Below are positions 36,152 to 50,299 of a DNA stretch of 52,802 bases, piece after piece; position 1 is the first letter of the stretch; each line of letters starts with the position of its first letter. This DNA comes from Pseudomonadota bacterium (GTDB lineage: Bacteria; Pseudomonadota; Gammaproteobacteria; Burkholderiales; Gallionellaceae), in NCBI GenBank assembly GCA_021822115.1, contig JAJZSA010000009.1, positions 1-52,802 of the forward strand, read 5' to 3'. The notes beneath the pieces are model-generated. The model did not search any database. It was not told where the DNA came from and saw nothing but the letters and a program-made list of their open reading frames with translations. A program made the translations under genes and the position numbers.

Positions 36152-37279
36152 ATGTTTTGCGGCAAACTGAAACAGGAGCACGCGCTGGTACAGGGTCGGC
36201 TGGCCGATACCGAGCGCGATATCGCCAATCTGCGAGCCGAATTGGCACGTCTCGAGGACCAGCGTAATTCGTTGCGCAGCGAGGCTGATGCGGCACAGAT
36301 GAAGTGCCAGGTTGCCGACCGCATCTACGGCAACATGCAGGGGTTCGGCGAATCGTTCATCGCCTTGCAGACCTCGCAGGTGGAAGCGGCCAATGCCTTG
36401 CGCGAGGAAAAACAGCACGCTATCGAAGCCGCCAGCGTGTCAGTGAGCAACCGCGAGGCGGTGCTCAACATCGCTTCCAGTCTGGAGGCTTTGTCCGCCG
36501 ATACCTTGCAGACTTCGAAGAATGTGCAGGGGCTGACCGAGCGCGCTGCGCAGATCGGCAGCATCGTGCAACTCATTCGTGAGATTGCCGACCAGACCAA
36601 CCTGCTGGCCTTGAACGCCGCCATCGAAGCCGCGCGCGCCGGCGAGCAGGGGCGCGGCTTCGCTGTGGTGGCGGATGAAGTGCGCAAACTGGCGGAACGT
36701 ACCGGCAAGGCGACCAGCGAGATCACCGTTATCGTCAGCGCCATCCAGGACGAGACCCATCATGCCCGCACCCAGATGGAAGCCTGGGCCAAGAAATCGC
36801 AGGCCTTCAGTCAGGACGTGGGCACCGTGATGGAGAACATGAAGCATCTGCTCGACCTCTCCAATACCATGGAAGGCACCATCTCCGCCGCCGCGTTGCG
36901 CAGCTTCGTGGAGGTCGCCAAGATCGACCACATCCTGTACAAGTTCGAGATATACAAGGTGTTCATGGGCATCTCCGACCGTACTGCGGACAGCTTCACC
37001 TCGCACACCACCTGCCGCCTCGGTAAATGGTATTTCGAGGGCGAAGGCAAGGATTGCTATTCCAGGCTGGATGGCTATCAGGCGGTCGCAACTCCCCACC
37101 AGAGCTTCCACCACAATGGCAAGGAAGCGGTGGCTGCCCTGCATGCCGGCGATCCGCTGCGCGGCATGGAACTGGTGGCCAAGATGGAAACGGACAGCAT
37201 GGCGGTGCTCGCCGCGCTGGAACGTATCGCGGTCGCGGGTGAACACGACAACAGCCTGTTGTGTGCTTCCGTGGACTGA
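36152..37279 (+). CDS. Soluble chemoreceptor with C-terminal zinc-binding (CZB) domain
   Basis: The 375-residue protein has no membrane segment. An N-terminal coiled coil (about 8-55) leads to an MCP signalling hairpin (tip about 147-185). The C-terminal CZB domain (about 250-355) has [13 protein letters not shown] and [15 protein letters not shown], matching the HxxCxxxxW zinc signature. CZB domains sense zinc or the oxidant hypochlorous acid in known cases. It lies between another MCP and cheR. AGTCGGAGG precedes the ATG. Confidence 0.92.
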   Translation: MFCGKLKQEHALVQGRLADTERDIANLRAELARLEDQRNSLRSEADAAQMKCQVADRIYGNMQGFGESFIALQTSQVEAANALREEKQHAIEAASVSVSNREAVLNIASSLEALSADTLQTSKNVQGLTERAAQIGSIVQLIREIADQTNLLALNAAIEAARAGEQGRGFAVVADEVRKLAERTGKATSEITVIVSAIQDETHHARTQMEAWAKKSQAFSQDVGTVMENMKHLLDLSNTMEGTISAAALRSFVEVAKIDHILYKFEIYKVFMGISDRTADSFTSHTTCRLGKWYFEGEGKDCYSRLDGYQAVATPHQSFHHNGKEAVAALHAGDPLRGMELVAKMETDSMAVLAALERIAVAGEHDNSLLCASVD

Positions 37280-37285
37280 GCCGTG

Positions 37286-37312
37286 ACGAGCGGCCGGGCT
37301 TGCCCGGCTCGT
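37286..37312 (+). terminator. Stem-loop before cheR, possible weak terminator
   Basis: ACGAGC (37286-37291) pairs with GCTCGT (37307-37312), with a GC-rich inner stem and a small asymmetric bulge. The following bases (TCTGACAT) hold few T residues, so termination may be partial. Confidence 0.4.
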
Positions 37313-37325
37313 TCTGACATCCATC

Positions 37326-38132
37326 ATGCAAGCCCGTGAGTTCACCTTCACCGACCAGGACTTCCAGAGTATCCGCAGCCTGATCCACCGCCATGCGGGC
37401 ATCGTGCTGGGCGACAGCAAACAGGAACTGGTCTACAGTCGTCTGGCGCGCCGCCTGCGTGCCACCGGCATCCGCAGCTTCAGCGAATACCTGCATTACC
37501 TGCAGCAAGGGCATGAGGAGGAGTGGGAGGCCTTTGTCAATGCGCTCACCACCAACCTGACGTCCTTTTTTCGCGAGGCGCACCATTTCAAGCTGCTGGC
37601 CGACCATCTGCGCACGCTGGGGCGCGGACGCCCACTGTATCTGTGGTGTTCCGCCTGCTCTACCGGCGAAGAGGCCTATTCCATGGCGATGACCGCAGTG
37701 GAGACCTTCGGCGGTTTCGACCATCCGGTGCGCATCATCGCTTCCGATCTGGACAGCCATGTGCTGGCCCAGGCGCGAAGCGGGCGCTACAAGGGCGATG
37801 CGGTGCGCAAGCTGGGGGCGGAACGCATGAACGCCTTCTTCGTGCCGGACAGTGGCGACCATTACCGAGTGCGCCCGGAGTTGCAGCGCTGCATCGAGTT
37901 CCGCCAGATCAATCTGCTCGAGGCGCGTTATCCCATCGCCGACAAGCTGGATGCGATCTTCTGCCGCAATGTGATGATCTATTTCGATAAGCCGACGCAG
38001 CTCGAGATCCTGAAGAAGTTCGTGCCGCTGCTGCACGCGCATGGCCTGCTGTTCGCCGGTCATTCCGAGAGTTTCTATCACGCCGTCTCCTATTTCCGCC
38101 TGCGCGGACAGACGGTGTACGAGCTGGTCTGA
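37326..38132 (+). CDS. cheR: Chemoreceptor methyltransferase CheR
   Basis: The 268-residue protein has the CheR N-terminal helical domain ([34 protein letters not shown]) and the SAM-binding domain ([49 protein letters not shown]). It methylates receptor glutamates. There is no strong Shine-Dalgarno. The cheB-like gene starts one base after its stop. Confidence 0.97.
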   Translation: MQAREFTFTDQDFQSIRSLIHRHAGIVLGDSKQELVYSRLARRLRATGIRSFSEYLHYLQQGHEEEWEAFVNALTTNLTSFFREAHHFKLLADHLRTLGRGRPLYLWCSACSTGEEAYSMAMTAVETFGGFDHPVRIIASDLDSHVLAQARSGRYKGDAVRKLGAERMNAFFVPDSGDHYRVRPELQRCIEFRQINLLEARYPIADKLDAIFCRNVMIYFDKPTQLEILKKFVPLLHAHGLLFAGHSESFYHAVSYFRLRGQTVYELV

Positions 38133-38133
38133 G

Positions 38134-38727
38134 ATGCCATACGGCGCTTACGGTCCGCATGTCATCGTGGTCGGTTCCTCCACCGGCGGCACCGACGCCT
38201 TGCGTGTGTTCCTCGGCGACATGCCCGAAGATGCACCGCCCATTCTGGTGGCACAACACATGCCGGAAAGCTTCGTACCGTCATTCGTGGCACGCCTGGA
38301 CGGCCTGTGCCGGCTCTCGGTGCAGCTGGCCAAACAGGGCGAAGACATCCGTCCCGGCACCGTCTATGTGGCGCCGGGCCATGCGCATCTGCAGATCGTG
38401 CGCGGACTCGGCACCGGCTATCGCACCGAACTCAATGTCGCGCCCCCGGTGAACTTCCATCGCCCTTCGGTGGAGATGCTGTTCCGTTCCGCCGCACAGG
38501 TGCTCGGCGCGCAGGCGGTGGGGGTGATGCTGACCGGCATGGGCAAGGATGGCGCAGCAGCGATGCTGGAGATGAAACAGGCGGGCGCCTACAACCTAGC
38601 GCAGGATGAAGCGAGTTGCGTGGTGTTCGGCATGCCGCGCGCGGCGATAGAGCTGGGCGCGGTGGATGAAGTGCTGCCCCTGCAGGAGATGGCCGCCCGC
38701 GCGCTGGCGCGCTGTCGGCGGCCGTAG
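38134..38727 (+). CDS. cheB: CheB methylesterase domain lacking the receiver
   Basis: The 197-residue protein covers only the CheB effector domain. The catalytic triad is present: Ser16 in [11 protein letters not shown], His42 in VAQHMPE and Asp139 in [12 protein letters not shown]. Ordinary CheB has an N-terminal receiver of about 130 residues that inhibits the esterase until phosphorylated. Here cheR ends just before the start, so no receiver is encoded. It should demethylate or deamidate MCPs without direct CheA control. Confidence 0.93.
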   Translation: MPYGAYGPHVIVVGSSTGGTDALRVFLGDMPEDAPPILVAQHMPESFVPSFVARLDGLCRLSVQLAKQGEDIRPGTVYVAPGHAHLQIVRGLGTGYRTELNVAPPVNFHRPSVEMLFRSAAQVLGAQAVGVMLTGMGKDGAAAMLEMKQAGAYNLAQDEASCVVFGMPRAAIELGAVDEVLPLQEMAARALARCRRP

Positions 38728-38732
38728 GCGAC

Positions 38733-40202
38733 TCAGCCGGTGGCCCCCATCTCGGGGTGCTTCTCGGCCACCACCTGGTCGATGATGCGCATCACGTCGA
38801 TACTGGAATCCTCGGCGATCTTCAACTGGTCGAGGATCTGGTCCTGCAGCTTCTCGTCGTGCGCCCAGTTCAGTTCCATCAGGCTGAGCATGCGGTGTAC
38901 CGAGCCGTGCACCTTGCTGTGCGGGGCTTCCAGTTTGCGGAACGAGGGCATGCTGCCGAACACTTCCTTGCCGGCGCCTTCGTACCACTTGCCCAGGCGG
39001 CAGTTGTGGTGGTCCACGCCGACCGCAGCCTTGAACTCTTCCTGGTTCCAGTCGTTGACCAGCACATAGGCGCGCTGCTTGTAGATGATGTGGTCGACCT
39101 TGACCAGCGAGGCGAAGCTCAGGTCCTGCGCATAGCGTGCATTGGTCAGCGTGGTCACCGCCGATTCATAGAACTGGCCGAACTTGTGTTCCAGTTTGCC
39201 GATGACGCCTTGCGAGGAGTTGGCGATCTCATGCATCTCCTGCGAGTCTTGCAGCATGCTGGCCGATTCGTTCTGCAGCATCTGCATGATGCGGCCGATG
39301 GATTCGGAGGCGTTCTTGGTGTTCTCCGCCAGCTTGCGTACCTCGTCCGCCACCACCGCGAAACCGCGCCCCGCTTCGCCGGCACGTGCCGCTTCGATGG
39401 CGGCATTCAGCGCCAGCAGGTTGGTCTGGTCGGCGATCGAGTTGATCAGGCCGACTGCCTTGGTGATCTCGCTGCTGCGTGCGTTGAGGTTGGTGATGGC
39501 TTCGTTGGCGCGGTTCACGCGTTCCACGATGCCGGACAGGCGTTCCACCACATCGCGCACCGAAGCGCGGCTCTCTTCCGCATCCTCGCGTGTGCGGCGT
39601 GCCAGTGCAGCGAGTTCGCCCATGTTGTCGGTGATCGACTTCAGGTCGCTCTGGTTGGAGATCAGGTTCTTCAGCAGATTATCGGTATTCAAGGCATGTG
39701 CGCGCGACAGCATGTGGGTGCGCATGGCGGCGCGTTTCTGCTCGGCCATGCCATCCAGCAGGATGTTCTGGTTCTCCAGCCCTTTCTTGAAACCGCCGTG
39801 CACGCCTACCGGCATCGCCTGGCGGCTGAAGTTGCCGGCCAGGTTGGCGCGGAAGCTGGTCTCCTGCTCGCGGAAAAAGGTCGCCAGCTGGTCCAGCATG
39901 TCGTTCACGTCCCAGCACAGCAGGCTGATCTCATCTTTCGCATCGGCGATACCGGTCACACGCGAATTGAATTTGCCGGCGGCGACATTGTGTACGACTG
40001 TCTCGATCTTCTTCAACGGCGCCAGCCAGCGGCGGGTGAGCCACTGGCCTGCGGCGGAGACAGCGATGCCGACGATCAGGAAGGCGATCATGATGGCATC
40101 GAAACCATGCCGAGCGAAGCTGGTCAGGATGATGACCAGGGTGCCGAAGGTGAATGCCCATAGCAGGGCGGAGAACCTAGATTGCAAGGACCAGTTCGTC
40201 AT
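38733..40202 (-). CDS. Membrane-anchored MCP transducer with CZB domain (CetA-like)
   Basis: The 489-residue protein has two adjacent N-terminal membrane helices (about 10-28 and 33-52) with almost no periplasmic loop. A HAMP-like stretch, a signalling hairpin (tip [20 protein letters not shown] near 258) and a CZB domain (about 365-475: [23 protein letters not shown]) follow. Having no external sensor, it must take input from a partner. The start overlaps by 26 bases the end of an upstream PAS gene. This pairing resembles Campylobacter CetA/CetB and Aer split in two. It converges on cheB with a five-base gap. Confidence 0.92.
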   Translation of the reverse strand: MTNWSLQSRFSALLWAFTFGTLVIILTSFARHGFDAIMIAFLIVGIAVSAAGQWLTRRWLAPLKKIETVVHNVAAGKFNSRVTGIADAKDEISLLCWDVNDMLDQLATFFREQETSFRANLAGNFSRQAMPVGVHGGFKKGLENQNILLDGMAEQKRAAMRTHMLSRAHALNTDNLLKNLISNQSDLKSITDNMGELAALARRTREDAEESRASVRDVVERLSGIVERVNRANEAITNLNARSSEITKAVGLINSIADQTNLLALNAAIEAARAGEAGRGFAVVADEVRKLAENTKNASESIGRIMQMLQNESASMLQDSQEMHEIANSSQGVIGKLEHKFGQFYESAVTTLTNARYAQDLSFASLVKVDHIIYKQRAYVLVNDWNQEEFKAAVGVDHHNCRLGKWYEGAGKEVFGSMPSFRKLEAPHSKVHGSVHRMLSLMELNWAHDEKLQDQILDQLKIAEDSSIDVMRIIDQVVAEKHPEMGATG

Positions 40203-40695
40203 AGCTCATTCCTTTCTCTTTCAGCAGGTCCACCAGGATCTTGGTGGAGGCTTCGATGGCGTTGGCCGGTCCGGCCTTGCGCTCGGCTTCCAGCATGGCG
40301 GCATATAGCGGGGTCACCGCCTGGATGCCGGACATCTTCGGTTTGCGGCGTACCGAGAAGTAACCGGTGATGTCGCCCCTGGGATCGAAGGTCGGGGTCA
40401 CATTGGTGAACACCCAGTAGAAGCCGCCGTCCTTGGACATGTTCTTCACGTACGCGAAGCATTCTTCCTTGTTCTGGATCTTGTCCCATAGCAGCTTGAA
40501 CACGGCGCGCGGCATATCCGGGTGGCGGATGATGTTGTGCTGCGCCCCCAGCAGTTCTTGCTCGCTATAGCCGGAGAACTCGATGAAGATACGGTTGCCG
40601 TAGGTGATGCGGCCCTTGGTGTCGGTCATGGAGACGATGAAGTCGTCTTCCCGCATCACCCGTTCGACCGTGGTCGGCGTGATCTTTTGTTTCAT
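40177..40695 (-). CDS. Aer-like PAS sensor protein (CetB-like)
   Basis: The 172-residue soluble PAS protein has [38 protein letters not shown] and [19 protein letters not shown], very like the FAD-binding PAS of the aerotaxis receptor Aer. There is no membrane or signalling domain. It should sense cytoplasmic redox or respiratory state and signal to the overlapping MCP gene downstream. The ATG (complement of 40693-40695) has a purine-rich GGGGGAAG upstream; an earlier in-frame ATG adds unlike residues. Confidence 0.9.
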   Translation of the reverse strand: MKQKITPTTVERVMREDDFIVSMTDTKGRITYGNRIFIEFSGYSEQELLGAQHNIIRHPDMPRAVFKLLWDKIQNKEECFAYVKNMSKDGGFYWVFTNVTPTFDPRGDITGYFSVRRKPKMSGIQAVTPLYAAMLEAERKAGPANAIEASTKILVDLLKEKGMSYDELVLAI

Positions 40696-40894
40696 TATGT
40701 CTTCCCCCTCCCACTCCATGATGCATGGATATATCGGCACCTGACGGTGGGTATCCGGTGCCTTGTGCCACGCTCGCATGATATGCCGGAGCGTGTATGT
40801 CCATCAATGCATTAAGCAGGGAAATCCCCTTCAATTCATGCCTTTTACCGAGCCGCGCCTGCGCATAATCGCTTCATCTTGAAAGGATGCGGAT

Positions 40895-42043
40895 ATGGCC
40901 GAGCAGGACAGCGACCTCGAAAAAACGGAATCGCCCTCGCAACGGCGCCTGGACAAGGCGCGCGAGGAAGGCCAAGTCGCGCGCTCGCGCGAGCTTTCCA
41001 CCTTCATGGTGCTGCTGGCCGGCGGCGCTGGCCTGTGGTTGATGGGCAGCATGCTGGGGCAGGGCATGCTGCGCCTGCTGCACAACGGCCTGACGCTGGA
41101 TCGCGCGCAGGCATTCAATATCGATCTGATCGTGCCGCGCATCAACGAGCTGTTCAGTGATGCCCTGTACACCTTCCTGCCGTTCCTCGGCTTGTTGCTG
41201 ATCGTGGCATTGGGTTCGCCCATGCTGATGAGCGGTTGGCTGTTCTCGCCCAAGGCGTTGCAGCCGAAGTTCGACAAGCTCAATCCATTGAACGGCATCA
41301 AGCGCATGTTCTCTGCGCAGAGTCTGGTGGAGCTGGTCAAGGCGCTGGGCAAGTCCTTGCTGGTGGGAGGTATCGGCGCCTGGGTGATATGGGGCAACCG
41401 CGACGAGGTGATGCAGCTGGTGAGCGAACCCGTAGTGCGCTCCATCCCGCACCTGAACAACATGGTCTGGGTCAGCTTCGCCAGCATCATGGTGGGGCTG
41501 CTGCTCATCGTGCTCATCGACGTGCCGTTCCAGTTGTACGAGCACAACAAGAAGCTGAAGATGACCAAGGAAGAAGTGCGCCAGGAGAACAAGGAGACCG
41601 AAGGCGATCCGCAGGTCAAGGGCCGCATCCGCAGCATGCAGCGCGAGATCGCACGCCGCCGCATGATGGCCGAGATACCCAAGGCCGATGTGGTGGTGAC
41701 CAACCCGACGCACTACTCGGTGGCGCTGAAATACAGCGAGGACAAGATGCGCGCGCCCATCGTGGTGGCAAAGGGCTCGCACCTGCTGGCGGCGAAGATC
41801 AAGGAGATCGCGCGCGAGCACAACGTCCCCATCCTGGAAGCGCCGCCGCTGGCGCGTGCCCTGCACAAACATTGCGAGCTGGGTGCGCCCATCCCGGAAG
41901 CGCTATATACTGCGGTCGCGGAGGTGCTGGCGTATGTCTACCAGCTTCGCCGCTACAAGAAAGCGGGTGGCTTGAAGCCGGTATTGCCGAACGAACTGCC
42001 GGTGCCCAAGGAGCTCGATCCACTCGCGCAGCAACAAGCGTGA
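40895..42043 (+). CDS. flhB: Flagellar export apparatus protein FlhB
   Basis: The 382-residue protein opens AEQDSDLEKTESPSQRRLDKAREEGQVARS, has four membrane helices and the cytoplasmic autocleavage site Asn270-Pro-Thr-His in VVVTNPTHYSVALKY. It sets the switch from rod/hook to filament export. AAAGGA lies seven bases before the ATG. The 199 bases upstream, shared with the minus-strand PAS gene, hold only short inverted repeats and no convincing promoter. Confidence 0.97.
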   Translation: MAEQDSDLEKTESPSQRRLDKAREEGQVARSRELSTFMVLLAGGAGLWLMGSMLGQGMLRLLHNGLTLDRAQAFNIDLIVPRINELFSDALYTFLPFLGLLLIVALGSPMLMSGWLFSPKALQPKFDKLNPLNGIKRMFSAQSLVELVKALGKSLLVGGIGAWVIWGNRDEVMQLVSEPVVRSIPHLNNMVWVSFASIMVGLLLIVLIDVPFQLYEHNKKLKMTKEEVRQENKETEGDPQVKGRIRSMQREIARRRMMAEIPKADVVVTNPTHYSVALKYSEDKMRAPIVVAKGSHLLAAKIKEIAREHNVPILEAPPLARALHKHCELGAPIPEALYTAVAEVLAYVYQLRRYKKAGGLKPVLPNELPVPKELDPLAQQQA

Positions 42044-42046
42044 ACA

Positions 42047-42066
42047 GCCTGCGGTTGATCGCAGGC
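42047..42066 (+). promoter_or_regulatory. Stem-loop after flhB
   Basis: GCCTGCG (42047-42053) pairs with CGCAGGC (42060-42066) over a 6-nt loop. It is followed by ACACCC and a G-run rather than T residues, so it is not a standard terminator. It could limit read-through or shape the next gene's ribosome site. Confidence 0.4.
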
Positions 42067-42073
42067 ACACCCT

Positions 42074-42081
42074 GGGGGGGG
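42074..42081 (+). repeat. Run of eight G at the ribosome site of the REC-HD-GYP gene
   Basis: Eight consecutive G residues end two bases before the ATG at 42083. The run itself must act as the Shine-Dalgarno sequence. Slippage in replication would change its length and position relative to the start. Confidence 0.75.
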
Positions 42082-42082
42082 T

Positions 42083-43141
42083 ATGAAGGTCGTCATCCTG
42101 GATGATGCGCAGCTGAATGTGATCCTGCTGCAGCATCTGGTCCGTAAATTGCCGGATTGTGAGGCGGTGCCTTTCACCGATCCGGAAGCCGCGCTGGCCT
42201 GGTCGCTGGAACATGTGCCGGACCTGATCGTCACCGACTACATGATGCCGGTGCTGGACGGTCTGGAGTTCACGCGCCGTTTCCGCGAACGTCATCCCGA
42301 GATCCCGGTGCTCATGGTCACTGCCAACCACGAGACCGAATTGCGCCACCAAGCCTTGCAGATCGGTATCACCGATTTCCTCAACAAGCCGCTGGACAAT
42401 ACCGAGTTCCTGGCGCGTGCGCGCAACATGCTGGCCTTGCGCAATAGCCATCGCCAGTTGAGCGACCGCGCCGCCTGGCTGGCGGAAGAGGTGGACAAGG
42501 CCACCAGACAGTTGCAGGCACAGGCGCGCGAGACCATCTTCTGCCTGACCAAGGCGGCGGAATATCGCGATCCCGAGACGGGGGGACACATCCTGCGCAT
42601 GGCGCACTATTCACGTCATATCGCGCACCAACTCGGCCTTGATGTCGCACAGCAGGAGTTGCTGCTGGAAGCGGCCCCCATGCATGACATCGGCAAGGTC
42701 GGCACGCCCGACATGATCCTGCTCAAGCCCGGCAAGCTGACCGAGGAGGAGTTCACCATCATGAAGCAGCATGCGGTGATCGGTTATGAGGTGTTGAATG
42801 CCAGCAGTTCTCCGCTGCTCAAGACCGCGGCGCAGATCGCCCGCAGCCATCACGAGAAATTCGACGGCTCGGGTTATCCGCAGGGGCTGCGCGGCGAGGA
42901 TATCCCCTTGTTCGGGCGCATCGTGGCGGTGGCCGATGTGTTCGACGCGCTGACTTCGGACCGCCCCTACAAGCCGGCCTGGCAGGTGGAAGCAGCGGGC
43001 GATTTCATCCGTACGCATAGCGGTACACATTTCGATCCTGTCTGTGTGGAGGCATTCTTCCGCGATTTCGACGGGATCCTCGCCATCAAGGCTAGATATG
43101 TCGACGAAGATATCGAACCGCGCGATCAAGTCCTGGGCTAG
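42083..43141 (+). CDS. Response regulator with HD-GYP output (RpfG-like c-di-GMP phosphodiesterase)
   Basis: The 352-residue protein has a receiver domain (1-120) with phospho-acceptor Asp52 (VTDYMMPVLDG) and KPLDN. A short coiled coil and an HD-GYP domain with HD at 201-202 (MHDIGK) and HHEKFDGSGYPQGL (from about 256) follow. All canonical catalytic residues are present, so it should hydrolyse c-di-GMP when phosphorylated. The hybrid kinase two genes downstream is the obvious partner. Its 3' end overlaps the peroxidase gene by 44 bases. Confidence 0.94.
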   Translation: MKVVILDDAQLNVILLQHLVRKLPDCEAVPFTDPEAALAWSLEHVPDLIVTDYMMPVLDGLEFTRRFRERHPEIPVLMVTANHETELRHQALQIGITDFLNKPLDNTEFLARARNMLALRNSHRQLSDRAAWLAEEVDKATRQLQAQARETIFCLTKAAEYRDPETGGHILRMAHYSRHIAHQLGLDVAQQELLLEAAPMHDIGKVGTPDMILLKPGKLTEEEFTIMKQHAVIGYEVLNASSSPLLKTAAQIARSHHEKFDGSGYPQGLRGEDIPLFGRIVAVADVFDALTSDRPYKPAWQVEAAGDFIRTHSGTHFDPVCVEAFFRDFDGILAIKARYVDEDIEPRDQVLG

Positions 43142-44146
43142 TTCGCTGCTCCCCTATCTGTTGCTTACCCTGCTGGGTGCTGCGCTGTTCGTCTGGTGGC
43201 AGCTGATCCAGGGCGAGCCGACTCCGGCTACACGTCAGGCGCCCGCGTTGCGCGTGGCATACACCCTGGAGCCGTTCCAGCCGCTGCCGGGTAGCGTGGT
43301 GCTGGATGCCGGCAAAGTGGCCTTGGGTAAGCGCCTGTTCCTCGACGCACGCCTGTCGGCGGATGACACGATCAGTTGCGCCAGTTGCCACGACCTCGCT
43401 CACGGTGGTGTCGACAACCGCCATCGTTCCATCGGCATTCACGGCAATGTGGGCACCATCAATGCCCCCACCGTGTTCAACAGCGGGTTCAATTTCGTGC
43501 AGTTCTGGGACGGGCGTGCGCCCACGCTGGAAGCGCAGATCGATGGCCCGGTCAACAATCCGCTGGAGATGGGGGCGAACTGGCCGCAGGTGCTGGGCAA
43601 GCTACAGACCGATGCGGACTATCGCAAGCAGTTCGCCAAACTGTACCCGGACGGACTGACCGCCGACAACGTCAAAGACGCCATCGCTACCTTCGAGCGC
43701 TCGCTCATCACGCCGGATTCGCGCTTCGATCGCTTCCTGCGCGGCGACAGCACGGCCATGGATGCGACCGAGCAGCGCGGGTATGAGCTGTTCCAGAGCT
43801 ACGGCTGTTCGAGTTGCCACCAGGGCATCAATGTCGGCGGCAACATGTACGAGAAGATGGGCCTGATGGGCGACTATTTCGCCGACCGTGGCGGCGCTAC
43901 CGAAGCCGACAACGGCCGTTACAACGTCAACCGCGACGACGAGAGCATGCACGAGTTCAAGGTACCCAGCCTGCGCAACGTGGCATTGACCGCTCCATAT
44001 TTCCATGACGGGCATGCCGAGACGCTGGAGCAGGCAGTGGTCATCATGGCCAAGTACCAGCTCGGGCGCAGCATGCCCAGCGATGACGTGCATGCCGTCG
44101 TCGCCTTCCTGCATTGCCTTACCGGCGAGTTGCGCGGGAGCGCGCG

Positions 44147-44150
<4 letters not shown>
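43098..44150 (+). CDS. Membrane-anchored di-heme cytochrome c peroxidase (CcpA/MauG family)
   Basis: The 350-residue protein has an N-terminal membrane anchor (about 16-33) and a periplasmic peroxidase body. Two c-heme sites are seen: CASCH (94-98) and CSSCH (237-241). Also typical are [45 protein letters not shown]-like [15 protein letters not shown] and a final [11 protein letters not shown]. It would reduce H2O2 with electrons from small cytochromes. The start overlaps the preceding gene and the stop overlaps the kinase gene (ATGA), so all three are translationally coupled. A sensory role beside the kinase is possible but inferred. Confidence 0.93.
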
Positions 44151-48070
<3,920 letters not shown>

Positions 48071-48214
48071 CACGGCACGCGCCGGCGTGCTGCGCAAATT
48101 GCCCTGACTTTCCCCCTCTATTCCAGCGATTGGCTTGACCCGCGCTCCCGATAATACGCATGAGCCCACAGGCCCTTTCCGGCCGGGCAAGCAACGTATC
48201 GGAGAACGCACGAC

Positions 48215-50299
48215 ATGAACCCATTGATCGCAGCCTTGAAGGGAGCGCTTACCGGCAGCGGTGTACGCGGTCTCGCCGGTCCCATCCTCATCGTGATGAT
48301 CCTGTCGATGATGGTGCTGCCGCTGCCGCCCTTCCTGCTCGACATGCTGTTCACCTTCAACATCGCACTGTCCATCATGGTGTTGCTGGTGGCGATGAAC
48401 ACCACCAAGCCGCTCGATTTCGCGGTGTTCCCTACCGTGTTGCTGATCTCCACCTTGCTGCGCCTGTCGCTCAACGTGGCCTCCACCCGCGTGGTGCTGC
48501 TGGAGGGCCATACCGGTCCGGATGCGGCGGGCAAGGTGATCGAATCGTTCGGCCACTTCCTGGTCGGCGGCAACTATGCGGTCGGTATCGTGGTGTTCAT
48601 CATCCTGGTCATCATCAACTTCGTGGTCATCACCAAGGGTGCCGGCCGTATCGCTGAAGTCGGTGCGCGCTTCACCCTGGATGCGATGCCCGGCAAGCAG
48701 ATGGCCATCGACGCCGACCTCAACGCCGGTCTCATCGGCGAGGATGTGGCGCGCAAGCGTCGCGCCGAGATCGCGCAGGAAGCCGAGTTCTACGGCGCCA
48801 TGGACGGTGCCTCCAAGTTCGTGCGTGGCGATGCGGTGGCCGGCATCATGATCATGCTGATCAACGTGATCGGCGGTCTGGTGGTGGGCGTCCTGCAACA
48901 TGACCTGGATTTCGCCACCGCCACCAGGAACTACACGCTGCTGACCATCGGTGACGGCCTGGTCGCCCAGATCCCGGCGCTGGTCATCTCCACCGCCGCC
49001 GGTATGGTGGTGAGCCGCGTCGCCTCCGAGGACAACATCGGCCAGCAGCTGGGCAAGCAGCTGGTGTCCAACCCGCAGGTGATCATACTGACCGCCGCCA
49101 TCATCGGCATGCTCGGTCTGATCCCCGGCATGCCGCACTTCGCCTTCCTGATGCTGGCCGGTGCACTGGGCTGGTTCGCCTATTTCCTGATGCAGAAAGC
49201 GAAGCAGGTGGTGGTGCAGGAACAGCAAGTGGAAGCCAGCGAAGTGGTGATCCCGGAAGCCGCCGAAGCGAGCTGGGAAGATGTGGCGCAGGTGGATGTG
49301 CTGGGGCTGGAAGTGGGCTATCGCCTGATCGCGCTGGTGGACAAGGCGCAGGATGGCGACCTGCTGCGCCGCATCAAGGGTATCCGCAAGAAATTCACGC
49401 AGGACATGGGCTTCCTGCCGCCGCCGGTGCATATCCGCGACAACCTCGACCTGTCGCCCAACGGCTATCGCATCACCCTGAAGGGCGCCGAGATCGGCAG
49501 CGGCGAGGCCTATGCCCAGCAGATGCTGGCGATCAATCCCGGCAACGTGAGCGGTTTGCTGCCCGGTATCCCGACCAAGGACCCGGCCTTCGGCCTGCCT
49601 GCGGTGTGGATCGAGGTCGGCCTGCGCGACCAGGCACAAGCCATGGGCTATACCGTGGTGGATGCAGGCACCGTGGTCGCTACCCACATGAGCCACCTGA
49701 TCCAGACCCATGCCGCCGAGCTGCTGGGCCGTCAGGAGCTGCAACAACTGCTCGACCATCTGGGCAAGCTGGCGCCCAAGCTGACCGAAGACCTGATCCC
49801 CAACCTGCTGCCGCTGACCACGGTGCAGAAGGTGTTGCAGAACCTGCTCGACGAAGGCATGCATATCCGCGACATGCGCACCATCCTGGAGACGCTGGCC
49901 GAACATGCACCGCGCACGCAGGACCCCAACATGCTCACCGCGCTGGTGCGCATCGCGCTGGGTGCGGCCATCGTGCAGCAGTTCTATCCGTCGTCGCCGG
50001 AGCTGCAGGTCATCGGCATGGACAAGGAGCTGGAATACGTGCTCGGCCAGGCTTTGCAGGCCGGCGGTTCCGCCATCGAGCCGGGGCTGGCCAACACCCT
50101 GTTGAACGAGGCGCGCGCCGCCACCGAGGCGCAGGAGCGCCAGGGCTTGCCCACCGTGCTGCTGGTGCCGGCCGGCATCCGTGATCTGCTGGCCCGCTTC
50201 CTCAAGCGCGCCATTCCGCAACTGAAAGTGATCTCTCAAGAAGAAGTGCCCGGTTTCAAGACCATCCGGGTGACAGCCATGGTAGGAGGTAGAGCATGA
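48215..50299 (+). CDS. flhA: Flagellar export gate protein FlhA
   Basis: The 694-residue protein has about eight N-terminal membrane helices with the conserved cytoplasmic loop (VITKGAGRIAEVGARFTLDAMPGKQMAID). The large cytoplasmic domain, which docks export chaperones, begins near residue 330. The usual length is about 690. GGAG lies upstream at rather long spacing. The 144 bases before it carry no clear promoter. Its stop overlaps flhF (ATGA). Confidence 0.98.
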   Translation: MNPLIAALKGALTGSGVRGLAGPILIVMILSMMVLPLPPFLLDMLFTFNIALSIMVLLVAMNTTKPLDFAVFPTVLLISTLLRLSLNVASTRVVLLEGHTGPDAAGKVIESFGHFLVGGNYAVGIVVFIILVIINFVVITKGAGRIAEVGARFTLDAMPGKQMAIDADLNAGLIGEDVARKRRAEIAQEAEFYGAMDGASKFVRGDAVAGIMIMLINVIGGLVVGVLQHDLDFATATRNYTLLTIGDGLVAQIPALVISTAAGMVVSRVASEDNIGQQLGKQLVSNPQVIILTAAIIGMLGLIPGMPHFAFLMLAGALGWFAYFLMQKAKQVVVQEQQVEASEVVIPEAAEASWEDVAQVDVLGLEVGYRLIALVDKAQDGDLLRRIKGIRKKFTQDMGFLPPPVHIRDNLDLSPNGYRITLKGAEIGSGEAYAQQMLAINPGNVSGLLPGIPTKDPAFGLPAVWIEVGLRDQAQAMGYTVVDAGTVVATHMSHLIQTHAAELLGRQELQQLLDHLGKLAPKLTEDLIPNLLPLTTVQKVLQNLLDEGMHIRDMRTILETLAEHAPRTQDPNMLTALVRIALGAAIVQQFYPSSPELQVIGMDKELEYVLGQALQAGGSAIEPGLANTLLNEARAATEAQERQGLPTVLLVPAGIRDLLARFLKRAIPQLKVISQEEVPGFKTIRVTAMVGGRA

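Noticed and set aside
40731..40738. GCCGATAT on the minus strand, a possible FliA -10 for the PAS/MCP pair
   Set aside because: No TAAA-like -35 is found at 14-16 bases, so the match is not enough for a promoter call.
48131..48146. Sigma-54-like sequence before flhA, with GG and GC 12 bases apart
   Set aside because: Only the invariant dinucleotides and a few other positions match, and an FlhDC organism would normally use sigma-70 here. The nearby CCCGATAAT resembles a FliA -10 but has no -35.
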